NCBI GenBank assembly: GCA_937877765.1
Contig: CALGBN010000274.1
Span: forward strand, 1-10,337
Direction: 5' to 3'
DNA: 10,337 nucleotides
From: Candidatus Bathyarchaeota archaeon
GTDB lineage: Archaea > Thermoproteota > Bathyarchaeia > TCS64
The notes below the pieces were generated by a model. That model was not told the origin of the DNA. It ran no database searches and saw only the letters and a list, made by a program, of their open reading frames with translations. How positions within the stretch are numbered: position 1 is the first letter of the stretch; each line of letters begins with the position of its first letter. This document shows positions 1-6,564 of this stretch, one piece after another. A program made the translations under genes and the position numbers.

Positions 1-70
1 TTTTCAAGCAGAAGACGGCATACGAGATGTAGAGAGGTCTCGTGGGCTCGGAGATGTGTATAAGAGACAG
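1..70. other. Illumina P7 / Nextera transposon adapter (not genomic)
   Basis: Bases 5-28 match the Illumina P7 flow-cell oligo. Bases 29-36 (GTAGAGAG) match the reverse complement of Nextera index N707 (CTCTCTAC). Bases 37-70 match the Nextera read-2 adapter, ending in the 19-bp Tn5 mosaic end AGATGTGTATAAGAGACAG at 52-70. This is library sequence left on the contig end, so real DNA begins at 71. It also means base 71 is a tagmentation cut point and not a natural boundary. The four leading T bases are of unknown origin. Confidence 0.98.
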
Positions 71-153
71 GCTCCATTATTGTGTTACGTCTTCTAGTGA
101 CTGATTCTTTTTGGTTCAATGAAGTTCTAAGGTGATTATACGTTCATTGGTTA

Positions 154-172
154 AGATATTTACCAAATATCT
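154..172. repeat. Perfect inverted repeat upstream of the first gene (8-bp arms)
   Basis: AGATATTT (154-161) and AAATATCT (165-172) are perfect reverse complements separated by ACC. The repeat ends 7 bases before the putative TATA box at 179-187, so it lies at the usual place for an upstream activator site or for a repressor that blocks TFB binding. The arms are A/T-rich, so chance is not excluded. Confidence 0.5.
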
Positions 173-178
173 CATAGG

Positions 179-187
179 TTTTTTATC
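179..187 (+). promoter_or_regulatory. Putative archaeal TATA box for the gene at 209
   Basis: TTTTTTATC is centred at 183, 26 bases before the GTG at 209. That is the archaeal TATA-to-transcription-start distance and would give a leaderless mRNA starting at the GTG. No ribosome-binding site is visible before 209. Confidence 0.45.
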
Positions 188-190
188 AAC

Positions 191-206
191 TGAGAACAAG
201 TTCTCA
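191..206. promoter_or_regulatory. Candidate operator: palindrome between TATA box and start
   Basis: TGAGAAC (191-197) and GTTCTCA (200-206) are perfect 7-bp inverted arms around AA. The site fills the space between the TATA box and the GTG at 209, where a bound dimeric repressor would block polymerase recruitment. It is a second palindrome, unlike the one at 154-172 in sequence. The regulator is not identified. Confidence 0.5.
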
Positions 207-208
207 AT

Positions 209-742
209 GTGAGCCGCAGAAGAAACACGGGAAACATGAGAATAATCACTATATTTCTCATAGTAATAGCGGCTTTCTGGGTACTCATTCCAAACTTATT
301 ACCGCAAAAGGAACCTGAGCTAGTTTATCTGAATGAGACCGAGATAGAAACCATCTTGGATGAGCCATACTCGATTAATATTAACACCTATGATCAGATC
401 AAGCTGGATGTCCAGAAGGGAGATGTTCTGAACATAACCATAGAGGTGATTGACGGTGGCCCCATTGACTTCTTTATTCTTGAGGAAGACAGGGTTGAGA
501 TGCTTATTGATGCCATTGAGGGGAGAAGTAATAGGTTTGAGAGCTATGATCGGGGGAAGGGCTTGAATATCACGTATAAGACGACGGAGTTTATCATAGT
601 GAATAACAAGGACTGGTACCTGTTCCTGAATAACTATGGGCATGTGCAGGATGGAGCTATGCCGAGATCAAGAGTCTATGTACGTGTTGACATCAAGAAG
701 ATAGCTTACCATGATACCAATGGGTTCACGATGCCCTCATAA
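209..742 (+). CDS. Membrane-anchored protein with extracytoplasmic beta-rich domain
   Basis: The function is not recognised. The 177-residue protein has a basic N-terminus (SRRR), one hydrophobic segment at about residues 12-31, then an outside domain of alternating beta-like segments to the end. Three N-glycosylation sequons (N42-E-T, N75-I-T, N120-I-T) fit an extracellular location. The pattern 'kGD.LnI.I.V..GgPIDFFIL' (about 70-91) followed later by 'WYLFLNN' resembles GOLD-like or PPC-like beta-sandwich domains of archaeal surface proteins; this is a family impression only. The start chosen is GTG at 209, placed 26 bases after a TATA box. An ATG at 236 (residue 10) would still keep the membrane segment. 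The DHH phosphoesterase gene follows 23 bases downstream on the same strand. Confidence 0.75.
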   Translation: MSRRRNTGNMRIITIFLIVIAAFWVLIPNLLPQKEPELVYLNETEIETILDEPYSININTYDQIKLDVQKGDVLNITIEVIDGGPIDFFILEEDRVEMLIDAIEGRSNRFESYDRGKGLNITYKTTEFIIVNNKDWYLFLNNYGHVQDGAMPRSRVYVRVDIKKIAYHDTNGFTMPS

Positions 743-745
743 ATG
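738..745 (+). promoter_or_regulatory. Putative TATA box for the DHH phosphoesterase
   Basis: CATAAATG overlaps the TAA stop (740-742) of the preceding gene and is centred about 25 bases before the ATG at 766. It suggests the DHH gene can be transcribed on its own as a leaderless mRNA, besides any read-through. Confidence 0.3.
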
Positions 746-765
746 AGTACCGTGCCATCAATTGT

Positions 766-1749
766 ATGTTGGAGATCGAAGACGGTAGAGTATTACTGAT
801 TCATCACTGGGACACTGATGGGTTATGCTCTGCAGCTTTACTACTTGATTACTTTGGGCGTGACGATATTGATACATGGACGCCATTATTGGGAACCTTC
901 TATCTTCTACCCGAGCACATCAAGATGGCTCAATTTTATGACCATGTTATTGTATGCGATATGGCGCTACCCGCCGAAAACATCAGAGAGATCGCTAAAA
1001 ACACAAGGGTAACCGTGATTGACCATCATCATCAAGACCCAATCGAGGAAATTGAACACATTAACCCTGTGGCGCATGGTGCAAGCGGTGACAGTTATCC
1101 GTCAAACACGTGGGTCATCAAAGAACATCTGAGTATACCATTGTCATTGAAGATCATACTCGGTTATGTGGGGGACAGGGAGCAGAAGATCATGAATAAT
1201 CCCCCATTTTGGATGCAAACTCAAGAGTATCTAGAGCAGGAGGGGATCGAGTTCGATGATCTGCTTGAACTAGTCTACAGGATAGACTCCAGCTACAAGG
1301 TAGGGGAACGAGAAGCAGTGATGAAAGCCCCCCAGCAACTCAGAGAATATGAAACCCGAGAAGACATACTGGCAAACAAGGAGTGGGCGGAAAACCTGAG
1401 AAAACTAGAGGAAAAACTAGAAAAAGTTCTCTCAGAGCCCCCCGAGGTGGTTGACGGGGTTCAGGTAAAGCGTCTTGATACCTCTTACGCTATTATCAGT
1501 CAGGTAACGCGCAAACTGGCGTGGGGCACAGGAGAGGATACTGTGGTGGTAAACACTGGTTTCTTCCCTGACCAAGACCAGTTGTATTCTCGGAGTAACA
1601 TCGTGGACATGCATAAACTCATTGAACGAGCCAAGAAATACGGTTACAACGCGGGTGGCAAGAAGGATGTCATCGGAGCGATAATACCGAAAACGGATAC
1701 TGAGAGATTTCTCGCTGAGACAATAGAGTATATTAAAGAAAATAGATGA
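766..1749 (+). CDS. DHH-family phosphoesterase (RecJ/NrnA-like)
   Basis: A 327-residue predicted metal-dependent phosphoesterase of the DHH/DHHA1 superfamily, whose members cut single-stranded nucleic acids, short oligonucleotides or cyclic dinucleotides. Motif I is HHWDTDG (H14, D16, D18), motif II is CDMA (D65), motif III is DHHH (D86-H88), and 'GYVGDRE' fits motif IV; together they form the two-Mn2+ site. The C-terminus carries a degenerate DHHA1-like glycine motif ('AGGKKDVIGAI') in place of the usual GGH, so substrate binding may differ from canonical NrnA or RecJ. The length fits archaeal stand-alone members better than full RecJ. It is cytoplasmic, with no membrane segment. It follows the membrane protein gene by 23 bases. 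It ends 6 bases from the stop of the convergent amidohydrolase gene. The exact substrate cannot be read from the sequence. Confidence 0.88.
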   Translation: MLEIEDGRVLLIHHWDTDGLCSAALLLDYFGRDDIDTWTPLLGTFYLLPEHIKMAQFYDHVIVCDMALPAENIREIAKNTRVTVIDHHHQDPIEEIEHINPVAHGASGDSYPSNTWVIKEHLSIPLSLKIILGYVGDREQKIMNNPPFWMQTQEYLEQEGIEFDDLLELVYRIDSSYKVGEREAVMKAPQQLREYETREDILANKEWAENLRKLEEKLEKVLSEPPEVVDGVQVKRLDTSYAIISQVTRKLAWGTGEDTVVVNTGFFPDQDQLYSRSNIVDMHKLIERAKKYGYNAGGKKDVIGAIIPKTDTERFLAETIEYIKENR

Positions 1750-1755
1750 AAGGGG

Positions 1756-3561
1756 TTAAACCCTCTTCACGATACGACCCGGTCTTGCACCAGTGTGCTT
1801 CCCCTTCTCCACGACAGCCACACCGTTCACAAAAACATACTCGATGCCCTTGGGGTGCTGACGAGGCTCCACAGGAGTACCCATGACCTCTAGCTTGTCG
1901 AAGTCGAAGATAGTTATATCAGCGTAGCTACCTGGAGTGATCTTACCTAGACCCTTCAGGTTATGGTGTTCCGCTGCAGCGGTGCTAATCTTGTAGATGG
2001 CTTCCTCAAGGGTGAATACCTTGATCTCTTTCACCATTTTGTTGATGAAACCGGGGAACGCGTTAAAGCTGTTGATTCCGGGGCGCCTGTAGGGGGGTCT
2101 TTCTTGCTCATAGGTCTTATCGAAGACACTTTGGTCAAGGCTCAGGCTTCCTACTTTGTGCTGGAACATCAATGCACGATAGGGCTTCCATGGGAAGTTC
2201 CCTGTGTCCGCTGTGCCGGCCGCGTATCCCATTGCGTCTGGGTCTTCCATAATGAGGTCGAACCATGTGTCTAGTTGCTGTGTTTCGCGCTCGGCTGCTA
2301 TCTGTGCTAGGTTCTTGCCTACTAGTCCGGATTCCTTGTGTTTGCTTATCCAGATGTTCTCTGCCCACTGGGGGTTTGTGTTGGGGTTGTAGGCTAGTCT
2401 GATGAACCATTTTCCGTTTTGTAGTGCGTCCTTGATCTCTTCACGGTAGTCTGGTGCTTCCAGCCATTTGGAGAAGTTCTCTCGGCTTCCGGCTTCCTTT
2501 AGCCATGGGAGCAGTATGCTGCTTAGGTAGGGCATTACATCGAAGCCGCCTCTTAGGAACCATGGCATGCTGTCGAAGCTGATATCCAATCCCTCTTCTA
2601 GTGCTTCATCGAAGAACTTGAGAGTGGCTCGGATGTTATGCTCCTCCATGTAGTCGTTGCCTTCTGGTACGAGTCGCCATCCGGGTGTTAGGTGTGCGAT
2701 GTTGGTCTTTACACCAGTTACTCTACAGGTCTCTATGGATTCAAGTAGACCCTCAACTTTGTTGCTACGGGTGTCACCGAACTTTACGGCTCTTCTTCTT
2801 CCAGTGCGTCTCCAGTGGGGACAGTAGACAGCGTTCTCGTATTCTTTCAGTACAGCTACACATTCATTGATCTCATCTATACTAGCCTGAACACCGGGAT
2901 CATAGTCGAGTCCTGTGCTCATACCGATAGCGCCTTCTTCGAGTGATTGCCTTATGAGCTGTTTCATCTCTTCTAGCTCTTCTTTGGTGCTGTGGCGCTT
3001 GTAGTCGTTACCCATGACTGCGTACCTGATGGTTCCTTGACCAACTAGGGGTACGGCGTTCATTGAGACGCCTACTTCTTCTACTTTCTTGAACCAGCCT
3101 CCGAGGGTATTCCAGTCAACGGTCCATCCAAAGTATTTCTTCATGATCTCGTTGACCTTCTCCTTGGGGAACAAGCTATTCTTTGGATAGTACTTGTGGG
3201 GCTCAAGGTCATCAATATACTGACTTGAGATACCTGGTAGGTTCATCCATTCACTGTATGGTCCTTGACTTCCACCGCATTCCCCGCCGACGAAGCTGGT
3301 TACACCCTGCATTATATAGCTGTCCGCTGTTGGGAAGAACAGTAGGGTGGTGTCTCCGTGGCTGTGGGCGTCGATCCAGCCGGGACTCGCGTAAAGTCCC
3401 TTGGCGTCCACGGTCTTTACTGCGTCACCTTTTACTTCTCCGAGTGCTGCGATCTTTTCGCCTTTGACTCCGATTGATCCCTTGTATGCTTTTTTGCCGC
3501 TTCCATCTATGATGGATGCATCTTTGATTATTACATCGTATTCTTCAGTCAAATAATTCAC
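1756..3561 (-). CDS. N-acyl-D-amino-acid deacylase-type amidohydrolase
   Basis: A 601-residue amidohydrolase of the D-aminoacylase branch, predicted to release free (D-)amino acids from N-acyl or related compounds with zinc. Metal-site residues are all visible: DAHSHGD (H66, H68), the family-typical cysteine in GGECGGS (C95), YCPHWR (H249), IAHLTP (H290), and an Asp in 'GTADTGNFP' (D452). Other family signatures are 'EEGAIGMSTGLDYDPG' (209-223) and the C-terminal PGRIVKRV. Two differences stand out. The protein is longer than the roughly 480-530 residues usual for D-aminoacylases, and the common VGHG..R motif reads VGQGTIR (173-179). It could therefore be a dihydropyrimidinase or deacylase variant with another N-acyl substrate. 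The start is GTG at 3561; an in-frame TAA two codons upstream excludes a longer form. Confidence 0.87.
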   Translation of the reverse strand: MNYLTEEYDVIIKDASIIDGSGKKAYKGSIGVKGEKIAALGEVKGDAVKTVDAKGLYASPGWIDAHSHGDTTLLFFPTADSYIMQGVTSFVGGECGGSQGPYSEWMNLPGISSQYIDDLEPHKYYPKNSLFPKEKVNEIMKKYFGWTVDWNTLGGWFKKVEEVGVSMNAVPLVGQGTIRYAVMGNDYKRHSTKEELEEMKQLIRQSLEEGAIGMSTGLDYDPGVQASIDEINECVAVLKEYENAVYCPHWRRTGRRRAVKFGDTRSNKVEGLLESIETCRVTGVKTNIAHLTPGWRLVPEGNDYMEEHNIRATLKFFDEALEEGLDISFDSMPWFLRGGFDVMPYLSSILLPWLKEAGSRENFSKWLEAPDYREEIKDALQNGKWFIRLAYNPNTNPQWAENIWISKHKESGLVGKNLAQIAAERETQQLDTWFDLIMEDPDAMGYAAGTADTGNFPWKPYRALMFQHKVGSLSLDQSVFDKTYEQERPPYRRPGINSFNAFPGFINKMVKEIKVFTLEEAIYKISTAAAEHHNLKGLGKITPGSYADITIFDFDKLEVMGTPVEPRQHPKGIEYVFVNGVAVVEKGKHTGARPGRIVKRV

Positions 3562-3651
3562 CGATTATTGACCATACTACGCTTACCCGGTATAAAAAAG
3601 GGTGGAACCGGGCTCGATGCTCATTTAAACACTAAAACCTATGAGAGTTGT
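3562..3651. promoter_or_regulatory. Divergent promoter region between two amidohydrolase genes
   Basis: The 90-bp spacer holds two TATA-like boxes. TATAAAAAA at 3591-3599 reads on the minus strand as TTTTTTATA and is centred about 34 bases from the GTG at 3561, giving a leader of roughly 7 bases. ATTTAAAC at 3623-3630 is centred 25-26 bases before the ATG at 3652, matching a leaderless start. Short arms CCCGG (3586-3590) and CCGGG (3608-3612) flank the first box, but 5-bp arms are weak evidence of an operator. Confidence 0.4.
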
Positions 3652-4833
3652 ATGAGGTCTTGTAGTTTCGAATTATTTGCTGGGAGTTTAATTACTGGAG
3701 ATGGTGAAGTTAAAGAGAATATTCACATCGGTGTAACTGACGGAGTGATCACAGAAATCAGTGAGAATCCTCTAAAACGGGAATACCCTGAGGCATATGA
3801 TTTTTCAATGAAGACAGTTATGCCGGGTCTCATTGACGCCCATGTACACATCAGATACGACCCTAGCGGGGACCCAGAGCAACAATCACATGAATATCAA
3901 GCGCTTAGAGGAACAGAAAACGCTAGGAAAGCACTCTATTCAGGAGTAACTAGTCTCGGTGACGCGGGTGCAGTGGGGAACGTGGCGTTCGCAGTAAGAA
4001 ATGCAGTCAATAACGGCGTTACCGTTGGTCCGAGGCTTTTTGTCTCGGGGGAAATGATCACAATCACAGGTGGAAGAAGCAAGACACCCGGTGAAAGACT
4101 TGAAGTTAATGGTGCAGATAGTGCAAGGGAAGCAGCGAGACGCCTATTGATGTATCATAACGCTGATTACATCAAGCTCGGTGCAACAGGAGCCATATCC
4201 AGCGCCCACACAGGACCAAGACATCCTCAATTAACCGTAGATGAGATGAATGCATGCTGTGAGGAGGCTCATAACTGTGGAAAACTAGTGCATAGTCATT
4301 GTTATGGTGAGAAGGGGATAAGCAATAGCCTTGAGGCTGGCTGCGATGTCATTGTTCACGGTCAGACTCTAACTGATGCCCACATAGATTACATGAGAAA
4401 GAACGATTTGATCCTGATGCCCACATTGAAGGCATTCTGTGGACACCTTGACCACGTAGGGGAAGGAGGAACCCATGACAGAATAGTCTCAACGGGCATA
4501 TGGGAGGAAACCGAGCCAAACTTCAGACGAGCCCACAAAGCAGGACTAACAATAGCGATGGGTACGGATGCCGGGATGCCTGATGATCACTTTGGGGATA
4601 ACTACAGAGACCTTGAATACATGGTGGAGTGGGGCATGACTCCTATGGAGGCTGTTCAAGCGGGTACATTGAACGCTGCAAAGAGCCTAGCAGTGGAAGA
4701 CAATGTCGGAACAATTGGGGTTGGTAAGCGTGCTGATTTGATTGTTCTTGGTAGGAATCCTCTTGATGATATACGAAACATAGGAAAAAGTCTCGAAGAA
4801 GTCATCCTCAACGGAGTATTCATAGAAAAATAA
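3652..4833 (+). CDS. Prolidase/imidazolonepropionase-type amidohydrolase
   Basis: A 393-residue (from ATG 3652) binuclear zinc amidohydrolase of the group that includes Xaa-Pro dipeptidases, Xaa-Arg/Lys carboxypeptidase-like enzymes and imidazolonepropionase-like proteins. In this numbering the ligands are GLIDAHVH (H64, H66), a lysine likely to be carbamylated in 'DYIKLGATGA' (K175), HSHCYG (H216), VIVHG (H236) and GTDAG (D306). 'MPTL' after H236 and 'GTIGVGKRADLIVL' near the end are typical. The likely role is hydrolysis of dipeptides or related amides in the cytoplasm; the substrate is not fixed by the motifs. The reading frame opens at a TTG at 3568. I prefer ATG 3652 because it begins directly at the family's N-terminal strand ('FELFAGSLITGDGE') and has a TATA box at the right distance. 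An MFS gene follows 39 bases downstream, suggesting uptake and cleavage together. Confidence 0.88.
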   Translation: MRSCSFELFAGSLITGDGEVKENIHIGVTDGVITEISENPLKREYPEAYDFSMKTVMPGLIDAHVHIRYDPSGDPEQQSHEYQALRGTENARKALYSGVTSLGDAGAVGNVAFAVRNAVNNGVTVGPRLFVSGEMITITGGRSKTPGERLEVNGADSAREAARRLLMYHNADYIKLGATGAISSAHTGPRHPQLTVDEMNACCEEAHNCGKLVHSHCYGEKGISNSLEAGCDVIVHGQTLTDAHIDYMRKNDLILMPTLKAFCGHLDHVGEGGTHDRIVSTGIWEETEPNFRRAHKAGLTIAMGTDAGMPDDHFGDNYRDLEYMVEWGMTPMEAVQAGTLNAAKSLAVEDNVGTIGVGKRADLIVLGRNPLDDIRNIGKSLEEVILNGVFIEK

Positions 4834-4841
4834 TCAAAACC

Positions 4842-4848
4842 ATTTTAC
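4842..4848 (+). promoter_or_regulatory. Weak TATA-like box before the MFS gene
   Basis: ATTTTAC is centred about 28 bases before the ATG at 4873 in the 39-bp gap after the amidohydrolase stop. It is a poor TATA match, so read-through transcription from the upstream gene is equally likely. Confidence 0.2.
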
Positions 4849-4872
4849 GCTACCAACCGCCTCCTCTGAGCC

Positions 4873-6018
4873 ATGAAGAAAAACACCATCGATCTGCTAC
4901 TGCTCGGTGTTGCACACAGCCTAAACCACAGCCTATTCCTAGTACTTCCACCACTGATGACAACTATCGCAGATGACCTGAACACAAGCTTTGCCACAAT
5001 TGGTATTATCTCGACAATCACGTTCCTAACCTATGGCACTGGAGCGTTAATCGGTGGACCTCTAAGCGACAGAATTGGTAGCCTGAAAGTGGCTCAGATC
5101 AGTATCGGGTTAGGTGGATTGATGTCCCTTGTTTTTCTATTAGCCAACAATGTCTACATTTTCGGCGTGGGAATGTTCTTGATGGCGCTTTGGGCAAGCT
5201 TCTATCACCCTACAGCAAATGGACTGATAGCCAAAGCGTTTCCTGAGAACACAGGTGGAAGCATGGGTATTCACAATGCAGCTGGGAACTTTGGACAAGT
5301 ATTCACTCCAACAATAGCGTTCTTCCTTGGAATCAGGTTCAGTTGGAGGATTAGTTTCGTGGTTTTCGGTTTGATGTCTGTTTTAACAGCGGTTTTACTG
5401 GACAGGATCGAGGTGAATGAAGGACATATGGAGAGGAACACTACAGGGTATCTTGAATTTATCAAGACGCCGGGACTCGGTATAGTCTTAATCTACAACA
5501 TCTTGGTGGGCTCTTTGTTCAGATCCGTTGATCTGTTCTTCCCCAGCTTCCTCAGCACAGATAAACTCTACACAGGAGGACTAGCAGCCATAGCCAACAG
5601 CATGATCCTGTTTTTCGGGGTATTGGGTCAACTAGCAGGAGGAAGAGGCAGCGACAAGTTTGGTTCACAGAAAGTACTCTTACTTGCTACTACTGGTATG
5701 GTGGTTAGCCTAGTTCTATTGATGGTCTTACCCACAAATATCGCTGTACCCATCTTCGTGTTTCTCTACGGAGTATCTATGTTCGGGCATCAGCCAACAG
5801 TAACTAATCTGGTGAGCAAGCTAAGCCCAAGAAACATGATGGGACTAGCTTATGGCGTGATGTTCTTCAGCGCTTTTGGAGTTGGAAGCATCAGTACATC
5901 AATCACTGGGTGGCTTGCTGATCAGTACAGCTTGACCGCGGCGTTCTGGGTAAACACTGGGGTATCAATGGTACTGCTTCTGATTAGCTTTGTAATCTAC
6001 ATGAGGATCAAGGAGTAA
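4873..6018 (+). CDS. MFS transporter, 12-segment type
   Basis: A 381-residue major facilitator superfamily permease with about twelve hydrophobic segments in two halves. The loop 2-3 signature GGPLSDRIG is at residues 61-69, and its repeat GGRGSDKFG lies at 256-264 at the start of the second half. The pattern 'ASFYHPTANGLIAKAFP' followed by 'GSMGIHNAAGNFGQ' recalls the fosmidomycin-resistance (Fsr)-like branch, in which substrates of most members are unknown. It is a membrane protein, likely a secondary transporter. The gene directly follows a dipeptidase-like amidohydrolase, so import of peptides, amino acids or their derivatives is a reasonable inference, and export cannot be excluded. Its 3' end overlaps the convergent Nudix gene by 11 bases. 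Confidence 0.9.
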   Translation: MKKNTIDLLLLGVAHSLNHSLFLVLPPLMTTIADDLNTSFATIGIISTITFLTYGTGALIGGPLSDRIGSLKVAQISIGLGGLMSLVFLLANNVYIFGVGMFLMALWASFYHPTANGLIAKAFPENTGGSMGIHNAAGNFGQVFTPTIAFFLGIRFSWRISFVVFGLMSVLTAVLLDRIEVNEGHMERNTTGYLEFIKTPGLGIVLIYNILVGSLFRSVDLFFPSFLSTDKLYTGGLAAIANSMILFFGVLGQLAGGRGSDKFGSQKVLLLATTGMVVSLVLLMVLPTNIAVPIFVFLYGVSMFGHQPTVTNLVSKLSPRNMMGLAYGVMFFSAFGVGSISTSITGWLADQYSLTAAFWVNTGVSMVLLLISFVIYMRIKE

Positions 6019-6532
6019 CTCTGGTAAGATAAGTTAGGACAGCCATTATGGTCTTAGCGTCCTCGATCTCGTTACTCTCAATCATGTTCAAGACCTCATC
6101 AACAGGGTAACGCTTTACCTCAATATCCTCGTCATCTTCTGGAGAAGCTGTGACATCGGTTAGTCCTTCAGCTAGGTAGAAGTATAGTATCTCGTTGCTG
6201 TATCCGGGCACCATGTAGCTTTGGAATAATCTGCTCCAGCTGCTAGCTGCGTATCCTGTTTCTTCTTGCAGCTCTCTGACAGCACATTGATACGGGTCTT
6301 CATCTTTCTCTAATGTTCCCGCGGGTATCTCAAGCAGGTATTTTCCTGTTGCGTAGCGGTATTGTTTGATGAGCACAATCTCGTCCTCGTGAACAGCTAT
6401 TATAGCGACTGCTCCGGGGTGTTTGACAATGTTTCTCTCGGTCTCTCTTCCGTTGGGTAGCTTGACAGTGTCGTGGTAGAAACTGAAGTGTTTTCCTTCT
6501 TGTATTAGGGTACTTGAGAGCTTTTCTTCCAT
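6008..6532 (-). CDS. Nudix hydrolase, ADP-ribose pyrophosphatase-like
   Basis: A 174-residue Nudix hydrolase. The Nudix box G-x5-E-x7-RE-x-x-EE-x-G runs from G72 to Y94 (G72, E78, R86, E87, E90, E91), with Tyr at the last position, where Ile, Leu or Val is usual. The preceding 'LLEIPAGTLE' and following 'MVPGYSNEILYFYLAEGL' are typical of ADP-ribose pyrophosphatases, with a proline (P109) about 15 residues after the box as in that subfamily. The predicted reaction is ADP-ribose to AMP plus ribose 5-phosphate, with Mg2+ and in the cytoplasm; related NDP-sugars remain possible. The gene starts at an ATG 32 bases after the stop of the upstream amidohydrolase on the same strand, and a TATA box sits in that gap. 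Its last 11 bases overlap the end of the MFS gene on the other strand. Confidence 0.92.
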   Translation of the reverse strand: MEEKLSSTLIQEGKHFSFYHDTVKLPNGRETERNIVKHPGAVAIIAVHEDEIVLIKQYRYATGKYLLEIPAGTLEKDEDPYQCAVRELQEETGYAASSWSRLFQSYMVPGYSNEILYFYLAEGLTDVTASPEDDEDIEVKRYPVDEVLNMIESNEIEDAKTIMAVLTYLTRVTP

Positions 6533-6554
6533 GCAGTATGAGCACTGGATTGGG

Positions 6555-6562
6555 GATAAAAG
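6555..6562 (-). promoter_or_regulatory. Putative TATA box for the Nudix gene
   Basis: Read on the minus strand the box is CTTTTATC, centred about 26 bases before the ATG at 6532. The position fits a leaderless transcript and suggests the Nudix gene has its own promoter despite following the amidohydrolase closely. Confidence 0.4.
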
Positions 6563-6564
6563 GG

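Noticed and set aside
71..208. Possible gene or RNA in the first 138 genomic bases.
   Set aside because: No open frame of useful length, no tRNA-like fold and no conserved RNA motif was seen; only the promoter elements are supported.
1753..1763. GGGTT-A-AACCC palindrome over the stop of the D-aminoacylase-like gene, considered as a terminator.
   Set aside because: A one-base loop with 5-bp arms cannot form a stable hairpin and no T run follows it.
1963..2274. Open frame on the plus strand inside the D-aminoacylase-like gene; similar frames at 3183-3467 and 7604-8032.
   Set aside because: They are antisense to coding sequence with strong motifs, rich in Cys, Arg and Ser as expected of shadows, and without a promoter of their own.
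3586..3612. CCCGG and CCGGG arms flanking the TATA box in the divergent spacer, considered as an operator.
   Set aside because: Five-base arms 17 bases apart are easily found by chance in this sequence.
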